Positions 9,586 through 20,211 of a stretch of DNA of 64,000 bases are shown here, piece after piece. Source of the stretch: Microdochium bolleyi (taxonomy: Eukaryota; Ascomycota; Sordariomycetes; Xylariales; Microdochiaceae); NCBI GenBank assembly GCA_001566295.1, contig KQ964245.1, positions 3,539,524 to 3,603,523 on the forward strand, given 5' to 3'. Position numbers and translations under genes: made by a program. The notes beneath the pieces are model-generated. The model saw only the letters and a program-made list of their open reading frames with translations. It had not been told where the DNA came from and searched no databases. Within the stretch, counting starts at the first letter, position 1. Every line of letters starts with the position of its first letter.

Positions 9586-11088
9586 TCATCCTGTAGGCTT
9601 TACAAGCTTGTATCCAGCTTTGACCACCTCGTCCCCCGACACCGCCGCGTAGAACCCTTTCCATTTGCCCTCCTCGATGATGAAGTGGAAAAACCCCAGG
9701 ACGCTCCCGTCCTCGCGAATGATCGCTGATCCACAGGTACTGTCAGAAATCTCAGGCGGATCCTCGGAACTCTCTGGCGGTGTCAACCCATCCCAGAACC
9801 AGTTGTAGACGACGTATCGCAGCTTATCCTCTATTGGGTGCGTCGGAGGCTTGTTCTCAAGCTTGATGCTCCTTGCCATGACGACAGCCGCTCTTGGCCC
9901 CCTAAAGGCATTCTCCATGGACACCCTGTCGCCGTGCTTGACTTCGTCCGTTGCCTCCTCTCCTATGATCCTGTCCAGTTCGGGTTGCTCCTTCCCTTCG
10001 GCAGGTTTGAACCGTTCGTTCAGAAACTGTTCTCCGGATCTCAATGCAATGAGTGCGACGTCCGTGAAGCTTATCTCGACCGCAGCGTCACCAACCAAGC
10101 GAGCATTGTGGCTTGTAGGCCGTCCAGCATATACGGTATGTTCGACCCCTATACCATGGGAAGCAGTTGTCATGAACTTGTCCCCCGTATGGCTTTGGAC
10201 CAGGACGCCAGCCGACATCAGTCTGTGAGACTCGTGCTCCGAATCAACAAAACTGGACACCAGTACGCCAGGGCGGAGCACATCGTACACGGTATCATCA
10301 ATGCGGCCTTTGGCAGCATCCGGAACAGTAGCACGCATGGCTTGCCCAGAGCCAGAGCTGGGGCGGCCCAGGTCTTTGTCCTTCAGATACGATGTATACA
10401 TTCGGGCGACCATAGAGGGTAGCAAGGGGCGGACTGCGTGGAGGTCAACATCGTCAGCGACCACGACTCGCAAATGATTCTCGGCAGTGAAGATGAACTC
10501 GACCACGCGGAGCTGCGGTAGGCGATCGGCGAATGTCCGGATGATGGTCCACGCCCAGACTCGGAATGCGTCACAGCCGCTCGGGACACTGGGGTCGAGA
10601 TCCTCGCAGAACTCAACGCCAGATCGGCCGTTTAGCCCGTGCGGAAACATGAAGAACCTGCCGTTCTGAGCTTTGTCGATGATTGTGAACGGCAGCCCTG
10701 CCACGGTCAGGGGCCATGGCCCTGGAGGAAGCGTCTCCACCTCGAAGTTCAGATAGGAACGGTTTCCAAACTCGGTGACGTCTTCGCATCCAGGAAAGAC
10801 CTGGCAAAGCTGTGGCCTTTTGTCGTCGAACGTGACCGCGTGGTCACGGAGGTCAAATGGAAGCACGACGTGCAAAGGATAAGGTGACGATGTGGCCGCC
10901 TGCCCATCTCGCACCAGCGAGCTCACTGGTTTCATCTCTGACGAGTTGGCAAGGGCAGGTGCTGGAGTGAGCTGCGGTGGAAGCCCGCGAAGCACAAGTT
11001 GCTGCGAGGGCTGGATGTTGGGTGGCTGTGCTTTGGACACGTCCCCAGGGCGTGACGCCCATGGCGGCTGGTTCTCCTTCTTGTTCAT
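9586..11088 (-). CDS. Unknown protein with PA-clan (chymotrypsin-fold) protease-like C-terminal half
   Basis: This is one uninterrupted frame of 500 residues with a clear ATG. Residues 1-65 are Pro/Gln-rich and probably disordered. Residues 70-245 form an unrecognised globular region. From about 270 the sequence follows the landmarks of trypsin/HtrA-like folds: a strand and His311 in MTTASHG, Asp343 in FTDVALIAL, and DSTCGSAIIREDGSVLGFF, which resembles the nucleophile loop GxSGSP..DG.VVGI. By this alignment the nucleophile position is Cys452 (Ser450 and Ser454 are near). The protein could therefore be a cysteine-type PA protease or an inactive relative. There is no signal peptide, so an intracellular place is expected. 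The assignment rests on motif spacing only, and the substrate is unknown. Confidence 0.65.
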   Translation of the reverse strand: MNKKENQPPWASRPGDVSKAQPPNIQPSQQLVLRGLPPQLTPAPALANSSEMKPVSSLVRDGQAATSSPYPLHVVLPFDLRDHAVTFDDKRPQLCQVFPGCEDVTEFGNRSYLNFEVETLPPGPWPLTVAGLPFTIIDKAQNGRFFMFPHGLNGRSGVEFCEDLDPSVPSGCDAFRVWAWTIIRTFADRLPQLRVVEFIFTAENHLRVVVADDVDLHAVRPLLPSMVARMYTSYLKDKDLGRPSSGSGQAMRATVPDAAKGRIDDTVYDVLRPGVLVSSFVDSEHESHRLMSAGVLVQSHTGDKFMTTASHGIGVEHTVYAGRPTSHNARLVGDAAVEISFTDVALIALRSGEQFLNERFKPAEGKEQPELDRIIGEEATDEVKHGDRVSMENAFRGPRAAVVMARSIKLENKPPTHPIEDKLRYVVYNWFWDGLTPPESSEDPPEISDSTCGSAIIREDGSVLGFFHFIIEEGKWKGFYAAVSGDEVVKAGYKLVKPTG

Positions 11089-14000
11089 GCCGTTTGTTGG
11101 TAAGGGTTCGCGGCGGCGTTGAGGTTACACAATGATCTGATTGTTGTATCAACTCGATTTCGAAGATGTGAGGTGCTGATTTGTGCGTATCGCGCTGCGT
11201 CTGTCGTGCCCGCTGAAATGGGAGGTTCTGTGCAACGTTCGTGCCGCTTGGCAGGAGCGTGCTTTATAGATGATGGAAGGTCCTGCTTGACATATGTGCG
11301 GCCAGGCGTTGTTGCTCGGAGACACAGACTTGCCACGACCAGACATCTAGAGCTTGTGGGAAGCACCGCTCACCAGCTGCAACTTTCATCTGGCCATGAC
11401 AGACCAGAAACTTACCTCAGGGTCTCCCCCCCCCCAACACCAGGTATGTATGTTCTCACAGACGACGTGGGCAAGACGTCCTACCTGTAGTGCATAAGAT
11501 GCTCAGCTAGACATCTATAGGCGGGACAAGTCCTCCTTTGACGTAAAAGCCAGATTCAGGTGTTTGCCAGCGACGTTGATTGATTCGTTTACAAAAAGTG
11601 AATAGGGACAACCATGGACGTGAACTGCAATCATACACATATCAATGGTTGTTGAGGTTAGGAGCTATTGATGGTCCAGAGTAGTCTCTCACGAGCTCGT
11701 CTGTCGATTCTGGTGCGGCGGGAGGTTCTGTCCTCTAGGTTGATGCTACGATTGGACGGGTTAGGCTTGAGGCCGACGTTGGATGCTGCTTTGGCCCAAG
11801 AGATGCATCGTGACCAGGGATTCAGCCCAACGCGATCGAGGCGACAAGGGTCTGACAACTTTACAATGGGTGACCACCGTGAGAACCTTTCGGCTGCGAA
11901 AGTTCGAGACTCTACAAACTCATACCGTCCAGGGAGAGATCGTATCCACTCGGCACCAGAGCATGATGCTTTATGGAAACCACAATATGTGTCTGTGCTG
12001 TCTATGCTGGGGGGGGGGGGGGGGGGCTCAGTCACGCCATACCACAGTCTCTGGTAGTCGCCAATGAGGGAGCTCTTGACGACTTGCTGGTGGTTTCATT
12101 ATTGCCCGCACGTGAACAGTGGTTGTCATCAATACATTTGACAGTCGAACCGTTGAGGATATAAATGGAATCAGTTTCGAATCAATGCACACCGCTGGCG
12201 CAATTGCCGCGAGCATTCGCGGGGTGCATTATGTCATTGAGCGGCGTGACGATGGGTAACTCCACAGGACCGCTCAAGCACGCGAAGTGGTCTGACGGAC
12301 CATGCTCGCAGGGACCTCTCCCCCACAATGTACAAGGAGGCGAGCAAGTTCCCCAGCATCAGCGTTGGCATTATGTCACAAAGGTGACGATGCACACAGG
12401 TGGGACGAGTTTCTCCAGTAAGTGGCGTTGCAGGTGGGCTCCCCAAGGTCTGGGCGAAACTGGGGTCGGAAAACCAAACCACCGAGCGTCGTGGGCTCTT
12501 TCTGCAGTTGGGGCAGCCAGAGGGCATCGTGGAATGGCACCATTACGTGATGGCTCGTGCTGGGCGAGTTTGAGCGAGAATAGCGTCGAATGCCACACAG
12601 CCTGGGCAGGCTTGGTTGGGTGCGGCCTGGGCTGTCGCTCCGAGGTGGACTGAGTGACAGAGCCTCAGCTAGATGGAATAGGCCCGACGACTGCTTATCA
12701 GTGGACAAGGCTGCCGAGCACCGCCGAGACGCGCCGAAGAGCGCTAGAGGAACCCGCCGTTATCATGGTGGGCGATGTGAGTGGGCAGGCTGGTGCATTG
12801 CAGTGGGTACGAGGCGATTCCTGCGGGCGTGGATGAGTGAGCGAATTTGGTCACCGAGGCCCCCGTATCGAGGACCGTGAGTGCGATAGGCACGATAATA
12901 GTGAAGAGAGGGCTCGGCGGGGGTGGGGGACCCTCGGCGCACATGCATTGTGGGGTGAACAGGGAGGGGATCGTGTCGGGCCTCAGTGCAATCACGGACG
13001 ACAGCGGAATGATGCGAGAATGCGGGCGAGGCGGGGGCTGTCGGCGAGAGCCTGCCTCGCCTGCTCCCAGATCGCACGATGTATGCACCCGAGAGGAGAC
13101 TTGTAGGCGGGCTAGGCACATGGCGCACTCGGGTCAAGTAGGGACCTGGGACATGCAGGACATGCGTTCCCCAGATGGGCAAGGACGGGGACGCCGCCAG
13201 GACAGAGGGAAAAGCGACTAGGCAGTCGACACTTGCAGAATCTGACAGTAGGAGAACTACCATGCGGGCCGAGGATCGACAGGGTAGGGTCGTGTCAGCA
13301 GCTAGGAATGTCGAGCAAGTGTGTGTATGTGTGTACAGGAATCCGACGGGTCGGCCAAGCCGGGCGACGGGAACATGTGGAAGAATGAGGCAGGCACGGG
13401 GCTCGGGGTCAGCAGGCGGCGAGCGTGGGAGGCGAGGAAAGCTTCGAGAAGGATGCGGTGCAACCCGAGAGCAGACAAAGGACGGAATGATCGGCAGGCT
13501 TGCAGCATTGCAGCCACACCGAGCTGGCAGCGGGATGCGGTCGATTTCGTGGGAGGCAAAATAGTTTCGGGGCGGCAAATGCCGGGAGCCCAGAGGCACA
13601 CCACAATGCAGAGGTAACGTTATGCTTGAGCGTGTCGCTGGTGGTGTCCGGGTCGTGCTGGGAGGCGAGAAAGGGCATGTTTCGCCCGACAAGCTACGCA
13701 AGTCCGGAGTGGACGGGCGAAATGGTGAGACTGCACACGAGACCGACTGCCCAGGCGAGCCCGGCTGACCAACGCCTGGCAGATGGGGGGACAAGGCACC
13801 CCCCAAAGGGGCAGGAGGGATTGCGATGCCTCAGGGCAGACCTGTGCTCGCCGTGCAAAAAAGAGGGCTGCAGCATGCACCGAAGGAGAAGAATGGCTCC
13901 GGGTGCACAACCTCGCCGCAGTGGAGAGCAGGCCTCGCAGCCGCCGCCGAGCCCTTGCAGGAGGTGTTCTCGGCGAAACTCCAGTCGCGAGTGACGTCGG

Positions 14001-14548
14001 CTGGGCTGGCCAGGTCCGCCGGCGACCCCGCTGCACAACTCGACGCCCGCCCAGAGCCTCCCCAGCGAGCCCCCAGCGCTCCCTCTCGTCCGGGCCCCCC
14101 CTGCTCAAGTGGTCGCGACCCAAGACCTGGCCCCTCCATTGGCTCGTCTTGGACCTGCCCCAGACGTCTTGGCTCCGCCCTGGGGCTACTGGCGCAACAG
14201 GTGCGGGTGTTGCGTGCCCCGGCCTCCTCCGGAGTCTTCGGCACCCTCCTCGACTCCAGAGTCCATCCCCGTCAGACCCGTGGAGACCCCTCCACCTGCT
14301 CCTCGGGGGCTCGCTCGCGGGCCTCGACAGATAAGAACACCCACGGCCCCCCGTCCCCTCCGGCCATGCCAAGTATTCTGTTGTTTCCCATGATCAGTAC
14401 CTCGATTCACCATCTTGAACCCTGGATTCCAGCCTCGCCTCAGCAATCCATGTCCCAAAAAATTAACTCGAACCAAAACCACCTGGTCTCTTAGAAGCCA
14501 CTCACCAACCAGTCTCTTGCGACCAACACCAGACAACACCACCACACA
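11089..14548. other. 3.5 kb GC-rich stretch without a supported gene
   Basis: The left edge should hold the promoter of the protease-like gene, and the right edge (about 14300-14548) looks like a pyrimidine- and CCAA-rich 5' leader for the next gene. Between about 12.7 and 14.4 kb several long frames are open on both strands at once (for example 12763-13806 minus, 13620-14372 minus, 13783-14334 plus). That is expected where stops are scarce in GC-rich DNA, and none shows a recognisable family. The stretch contains homopolymers C10 (11426-11435) and G18 (12009-12026). Confidence 0.5.
12009..12026 (+). repeat. Poly-G tract, 18 bases
   Basis: There are eighteen consecutive G on the plus strand, within DNA that carries no supported gene. 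Such a run could form G-quadruplex structures and is prone to slippage, so its length may be inexact. Confidence 0.85.
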
Positions 14549-15010
14549 ATGTCTTTCTTCAAGCGCTTCGGTAGCAGCAAGAGCTCGCGGCGGTCCTCCG
14601 GCTCCGACAACGAGTCCAGTGCGGCCAGCTCGACAAAGGGCAGCGGCAGCGACGGCGCCGGCCTCACCCTCACAAAGACCACCTCCTCCTCATCAAGACT
14701 GAGCCGCGTCTTCACACGGACACGGAAGCTGTCCAAGCAGGCCGAGTACGCGCACCTGCACAAGCCCTTCACACCAGAGAACCTCGAGCACCAGAAAATC
14801 CTCAATGCCTTTGAGTGGAATTTTGGGACAACACGCAACAGCTTCGACTCGAGTTTTAGTGGCGTCAGCCCCTGCACATCGCGGCGAGGCAGCATGTCTG
14901 ACGGCGAGCGGTCACTACCACCGCTCGACTGCAACGACCTGAGTGCTCGCATCACCAAGAGCTCGGTCGACGACGAGGACATCGCGCCGGACGCCATTCT
15001 CGCCAACTAG
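14549..15010 (+). CDS. Small Ser-rich conserved-looking protein, function unknown
   Basis: This is a single exon of 153 residues. The ATG follows an A/C-rich leader (ACACCACCACACA) typical of a well-expressed fungal gene. The N-terminal half is Ser/Lys/Arg-rich (MSFFKRFGSSKSSRR) and low in complexity. A more ordered block lies around residues 60-95 (AEYAHLHKPFTPENLEHQKILNAFEWNFG), followed by an RRGS motif that could be phosphorylated by basophilic kinases, and an acidic end (DDEDIAPDAILAN). No catalytic motif, membrane segment or signal peptide is visible. Consistent GC-rich third positions and the ordered central block support a real gene. I do not recognise a named family. Confidence 0.72.
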   Translation: MSFFKRFGSSKSSRRSSGSDNESSAASSTKGSGSDGAGLTLTKTTSSSSRLSRVFTRTRKLSKQAEYAHLHKPFTPENLEHQKILNAFEWNFGTTRNSFDSSFSGVSPCTSRRGSMSDGERSLPPLDCNDLSARITKSSVDDEDIAPDAILAN

Positions 15011-16428
15011 AAAGGGTTTCTCGGACTCCCCTCTTCCTTTCCTTTCAAATCAGCCATCCATATGACGGCAGACAACCACAACAACACCTAAAAAGGGCTG
15101 CCCAATGCAGGCGGCCATGCGTTCATGCAAACATTTACAACGGAGTCTTTTACACAATCGCATGGGATCAGCGGGGCGTTTTTACCATTTCCATGATCTT
15201 TACGGCGACACGGGGTCAGCCGCCATATCTAATGCACCATTACGACAAACATCTGCGAGACAGATACGTATCTGTCGGGAACTCCCAGCGGGGCAATCCG
15301 CCGAAGAGGAAAGAATCTCTCTTGGAATAGAGAAAAGAAGGAATATCTTGCAATTGGCCCGGAGGGGAATAACAAGGGGGAATCAAAAGCCAGCACGGAA
15401 ATAGACTTCCATAGACGGCGCAGGAAAAGGCATCGCGCCAGCGCGCCTCGTTCCTGACGCTCACATACTTAATCCTAACGAGACACGATTTTACCCGTAG
15501 TTGACCGCTACGGACGAATCAAAAGTTGCTTCACTACACCCACCGATGATCTGACCAATGGCATGTGCTTCGCTGAATTATTGAAAACCTTAAGACCTGA
15601 TTGCGCACCCAGCAAGTGAGCCCGAAAGTTCCCAAGGGACTCAAGGAGGTAATTCGGCATCATGTATCTAAGCTACGGATAGAATTGGGGGGAAAAGTTT
15701 AAAATTGCCTCAGTATTTTCAGTGTAAGATAGTACTCCTTGGGATAAACCCCCACAATAGGAGGGAATACACCTCATAGACTGTGTAAAATGGTGTCATC
15801 ATCGGCAGACCTACCGGGGCAAGCAGGACGAGAGCTAGTGTATGTGTGCAAGCTTGACACTCTCCAAGAGGCTTTACGCCGGAATGGAGGGACGAGAGAA
15901 GTGCAGTGCAGACAGCTCTCGCCTGCGTCACTTCACCGACCACGCCCGGAGCTCACTTGAGTCTCTCACAGCGATGGGAGGTGAAGCTTGATTGATTCGG
16001 ATGTCGTTGACAGTCTTCGCACGACGCGTCACGTCGAGCATATGTCCGAGCATGGCCAAAGGCACTGGCGCGTCCCAGTTCTCTGAGCAGACAATGCTTT
16101 GAGTTGGGAGAGAAGGCAAAGACAGGCTCCTCGTCGTGCACGCCGAGATTTCTACATGGGCTCCCGCCCGATAAGCCGTAAGTGCTATCAGCGCGAGCAC
16201 GCGCGCCCGCAAGCCGGTGCACGTGACCGACCCACATCCACCCTCTTCCTTTCCTCGGCGCACGGGCCTCCCACAACTGCCCTAATTAAGCGAAAAACCT
16301 AGGAAAAACCCCCCGGGGTGATGTTGGCCATCCGGTGCCTCTTTACACCAACGAATCCGTCCCCTCGACGATACCATCGATCGACAACCCAGGTAAGGCA
16401 GCAGTTCGACAAGACAAGGTTGCCCATC
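15011..16428. other. Intergenic region upstream of RPS18
   Basis: This holds the 3' region of the Ser-rich gene and the RPS18 promoter. Short frames here have no recognisable product. An AT-rich run (CTAATTAAGCGAAAAAC, near 16283) lies about 150 bp upstream of the RPS18 ATG. It could belong to the core promoter, but that is only positional inference. Confidence 0.45.
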
Positions 16429-17293
16429 ATGTCGCTCGTCTCCAGTGAGAAGACGAACTTCCAGTTCGTAAGTCAACACCATGATTCCCTCGAGAACCTG
16501 CACGGTCGTCGCCAGTCGGTGTTGCATCGCCGCGCAACTTCAGCTCCAAAGAGCGATGGAAATTTCAAGATGTGCTAACATGTCTCTGTAGATTCTCCGA
16601 CTCCTCAACACGTAAGCACCACTCCACCAGCGCTCTCTCTGCGCTCCGTTCGACGACGCGAAAAATCTTGAGCAGCAAGATCCGACTTCGAGGAATTTTT
16701 CACAATTCTAAACTCTTTCATCAATAGGAACGTTCGTGGCGAGGAGAAGGTTATGTACGCCCTGACCCGCATCAAGGGTGTCGGTCGTCGCTACTCCAAC
16801 TTGGTCTGCAAAAAGGCCGATGTCGACTTGAACAAGCGGTATGCAAACCCCGATCACCACACACGGAGGATGGCGAGAATTTTTTATTTTTTTTGAACAG
16901 ATGGCATCAAAGAGGAGGAACACTCAGACGAAAGCAGGCTGCACCGAGCACGGAACGAAAAGGACTATGAACTAACGAAGACCGTCTTACAGTGCCGGTG
17001 AGCTCACCTCGGAAGAGCTTGAGCGTATCGTCACCATCATCCAGAACCCCACCCAGTACAAGATCCCTGCCTGGTTCCTCAACAGACAGCGCGACATTGT
17101 CGACGGCAAGAACTCCCAGATCCTCGCCAACGGCGTCGACTCCAAGCTCCGCGACGATCTCGAGCGCCTCAAGAAGATCCGCGCCCACCGTGGTCTCCGC
17201 CACTACTGGGGCCTGCGCGTTCGTGGCCAGCACACCAAGACCACTGGCCGCCGCGGCCGGACCGTCGGTGTCTCCAAGAAGAAGGGTGGTTAG
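16429..17293 (+). CDS. RPS18: 40S ribosomal protein S18 (uS13)
   Basis: Four exons are supported: 16429-16467, 16592-16611, 16728-16838 and 16993-17293. The introns are 124, 116 and 154 bp, all GT..AG, with CTAAC-type branch sites in the first and third. The joined product is 156 residues, the expected size of eukaryotic S18. Recognisable blocks are the start MSLVSSEKTNFQFILRLLNT, then RIKGVGRRYSN, then IPAWFLNRQRDIVDGK, and the basic end HTKTTGRRGRTVGVSKKKGG. uS13 sits in the head of the small subunit and contacts tRNA and the large subunit. Exon 2 is only 20 bases. SDO1 follows tail to tail. Confidence 0.96.
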
Positions 17294-17977
17294 GCGTTTT
17301 CGCCACACGACGAGCAAACTCGGAGGGGCGTTGGAGTTTTTTACACAGCATCACAACGGATATTTGGTTCAGATCATTCATCGCGGATGGCATACTACAA
17401 CAGGCGTGAGGGCTGGACTGGAATTAGCAAAAAACTTCATTTGTCGGGACACACACAGAGGAAGAGAGAAGATCAAGACAGCGAAGAGGAAGACCAAAAA
17501 TGGGGACAGCATGACCCGCGGTCCGTCCCATCGGATGCGTCAAATGCACGGATGGGAGGCACTCTTCCTGCAGTTACGAGTCCATCGCCTTTACGAAAAA
17601 AATACAAAGAATCAAAAACAACGAGACGCGAACTTTTGTGCTGGTATGGCATTAGTTGTACTGTTTATTACCGTGTTCTCTACATGTGATTTGTCCCTCT
17701 CAAAAATATGCCCACGAAGCTCTTGTCCCATGGTTTGGACAGTTCTCACGACTTGGTGTTATTCATGACTGCCAACTAACCGCTGCCCTTGCAGACCATC
17801 TCGTTTTCGACGACCAGAGCGACATGAATAGTAACAACTAAAATTTTCAACATGCTGGCATGCTTAAGTCATATATACCAAAAAGGGTATCTTCTAACCT
17901 TCATCCTCTTCCGTGTTCTACCTCCGACACGCTCTCAGCTTGTCTTGACCCTCAACTCCATTGATTTTCGTCCGGAT
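17294..17977. other. Convergent intergenic region RPS18 / SDO1
   Basis: Both flanking genes end here, so this should be their 3' untranslated sequence and polyadenylation signals. It is A/T-rich with A-runs. No gene or RNA is recognised. Confidence 0.5.
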
Positions 17978-18979
17978 CTAATCCTCGTGTGTGACAGCCA
18001 TGTCTAGAACCTCAACCCTGCCCTGACCTTTGGTATGTGTGCCCACAAAGTCCGATAGGCCCTTGAACGCGCCCGGCTCGACAAAACCCACGACCTCCCA
18101 CTCGCTGCCAACCATGTCCTGGTTCTCGATCTGCTCAATGTAGCTGAGGATCTTGTCCTTGACTGTCCCGGGCGCCTTCTGCTCCGCCGGCTCATCGTCG
18201 TCCTTGTTCTTGGCGGCGGCGTCGCCCTTTACGGCCTGCTTCAGCGCGCTCGACGTGCATGTCACGCGCAGTCGCATGCGCGCGCGGGTCACGGGGATCG
18301 GCTGGCTCGCGATGAGCGCCTTCATTGCCTCGAGGGCCTGGGACTTAGCCGATTTGGTCGTCACCACGCCCGTCCACGTGTTCTCGCGGAGCTTGGTGCT
18401 CGCCGTCGGGAGCGGCTTGCTCTCACCGTCGTCGCCTGTCGCGGGAGTGGCGGTGCCGCTGCCCGCCGCCGACGAGGGGTTCGCCGTTGACCCGCCGCCG
18501 CCGCCTTGTGAAGTATGTTGCTGCTGCTGCTGGTTGTGCGCCTGCTGGCTGAGCATGTCGAGCGCCTTCTCGATCATGCCCGTCGTATACACGCGCTTCG
18601 TGCGGGGGTCGACGAGCTTGCTCGCCACTATGCTGATGACCTCGTGGTGCACCCTGTCCATCTGCGCGGCCCGCTCCTTCTCGCCGACCTGCAGCTCGCC
18701 TTTGTTCAGGATCTCGAGTATGATGTCGTCGGTGGACGTCTTCTTGCCGAAGGCCTTCTCGAGGTCCGCTGTCGGCGCGGTCTGGCCCTTGGAGACGTTG
18801 AGGAAGACATTGGGGATCTGCAGGACCTCGTCGAGGTCCTTTTCTATGCCGGAGCGCCACTCGAGGACCTTGTTCTTGTAGCACGCGATCTCGAACCGCT
18901 TCTTGCCCTTCTTGAGCCGGACCAGGGACACGTTGGTCAGCTTGATCTGGTTCGAGGGCTGGTTGATCATGCGTGACAT
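17978..18979 (-). CDS. SDO1: Ribosome maturation protein SDO1 (SBDS homologue)
   Basis: This is a single exon of 333 residues. The N-terminal FYSH domain (about 1-95) is typical: QIKLTNVSLVRLKKGKKRFEIACYKNKVLEWR, then LDEVLQIPNVFLNVSKGQ. The helical domain follows (ILNKGELQVGEKERAAQ, then KRVYTTGMIEKAL), and the C-terminal ferredoxin-like domain closes the protein (RARMRLRV...KGQGRVEVLDM). SBDS proteins act with the GTPase Efl1 to release Tif6/eIF6 from new 60S subunits in the cytoplasm. Compared with the usual 250 residues this copy is long. It has a Gln/Gly/Ser/Thr-rich insertion at about 145-198 and a shorter charged one at about 252-270, both in linkers between secondary elements. The CDS is convergent with RPS18. 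Confidence 0.94.
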   Translation of the reverse strand: MSRMINQPSNQIKLTNVSLVRLKKGKKRFEIACYKNKVLEWRSGIEKDLDEVLQIPNVFLNVSKGQTAPTADLEKAFGKKTSTDDIILEILNKGELQVGEKERAAQMDRVHHEVISIVASKLVDPRTKRVYTTGMIEKALDMLSQQAHNQQQQQHTSQGGGGGSTANPSSAAGSGTATPATGDDGESKPLPTASTKLRENTWTGVVTTKSAKSQALEAMKALIASQPIPVTRARMRLRVTCTSSALKQAVKGDAAAKNKDDDEPAEQKAPGTVKDKILSYIEQIENQDMVGSEWEVVGFVEPGAFKGLSDFVGTHTKGQGRVEVLDMAVTHED

Positions 18980-20211
18980 GTTGGGCGGAGATGGGGTGGG
19001 CGCCGGAGCTGCCCTGTCTGATGAGAGGTAGGATGTCTTGCTGCGGGCTCGGAAGTGATGCGAGACTGGACGGGACGTTGACGATCAGGGCTATTCGGCC
19101 AGTGTGAGCTTGGGACGAGTTGTGTATTCTTTGTGGCTTCCCTCTCAGGGTCTTGCTAAGCTGGCAAAGGCGTTGGCTCGGTATGACGACTTTTTCGAAG
19201 AGTCACCCCGCCCCCACTCAAACACGCTGCGGAGGCTGCACGATTAGATAATAGACGGCGGTTGGAGCCGGGCGAAGTGGTGGTGGCAGACGGATCCCAG
19301 TCTGCCGAGCATCATTATGGTTCATACTTGAGAGAGCGTGTTTCTGCAAGCTGCAGGGCATTCCACTTGTCATTCGGATCATGCTCTCTGCGTGAAGGAG
19401 GTGCTCACTTGGACGAGGCGAGGCACAAGACAAGTTTTGTGCAGATTGGACTATCGGAAGCAAGCGGAGTCCGTGGATAACCGCCTCGATCTTTGCCGTC
19501 CGCCTCAACCATACCTAATTGCTGACTAGAGGATCGGAATTCGGACATGGAAGAGAGGCCCAGCACCGGAACACCGATCACCCCAGCCACGAAAGACACA
19601 ATGCATGCACAAGATCCAGCTTGGCTTTCGCGTACCTGCATTTATTCACGACTCTACGGGTCATTGTGGTCAGGTGCATGAGACGATCCATGCGGGGGTC
19701 CGGGCTGGCTGGGGCGTGGCTGAAACCACATGACCGTTTCCGATGGTTGCTGAGGCGGGAAGTGACTGCCCAGGTGGTATGTACGGAGTAGGCTGTTGCA
19801 GCCTTGCAGGCCGCTGGTCGCTGGCCGCAGCCGTGGCCCGACAACAATGGCTGGCCAGACGATGACGCATGCTTATCGCCCGCGCGCCGAATCAGGCAGG
19901 CACGGCCCCGCTGCTACTGGTTGGCCTGGCAGGCACCCTGCGGGCAGCTCTGGCGCACGAGACCGCGGATTGGGCCCCCGATGCACAAAGCGTCCGGGGG
20001 AGCTTCGCTAGCTCTGCTGCTCGACTCGCCCTCCCAGCCGCCAGCTCTCCGGCTTTCGCATCTCCATCCGTCTCTCCTGCTCCTTCACTCTTCTTCCTCT
20101 CCTCTTCATCATCATCCCCAGAGTTGACGGCCATCACATCCATCACTCTGCACCCGCCCCCTTCAGCATCTTCGCCCCATCCCATCCCCAGGCGTCATCA
20201 TCGTCTCCACC
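18980..20211. promoter_or_regulatory. Divergent intergenic region SDO1 / carboxypeptidase Y
   Basis: By position it carries both promoters. The last 200 bases before the carboxypeptidase ATG are strongly C/T-rich (20000-20200), as in leaders of highly expressed fungal genes. No operator was identified. Confidence 0.5.

Noticed and set aside
12763..13806. 347-codon minus-strand frame rich in Pro/Ser/Arg
   Set aside because: It overlaps open frames on the other strand, has low-complexity composition and no motif; chance opening in GC-rich DNA is more likely.
13620..14372. 250-codon minus-strand frame
   Set aside because: It overlaps plus-strand frames of similar length and has Arg/Gly-rich, non-family-like sequence.
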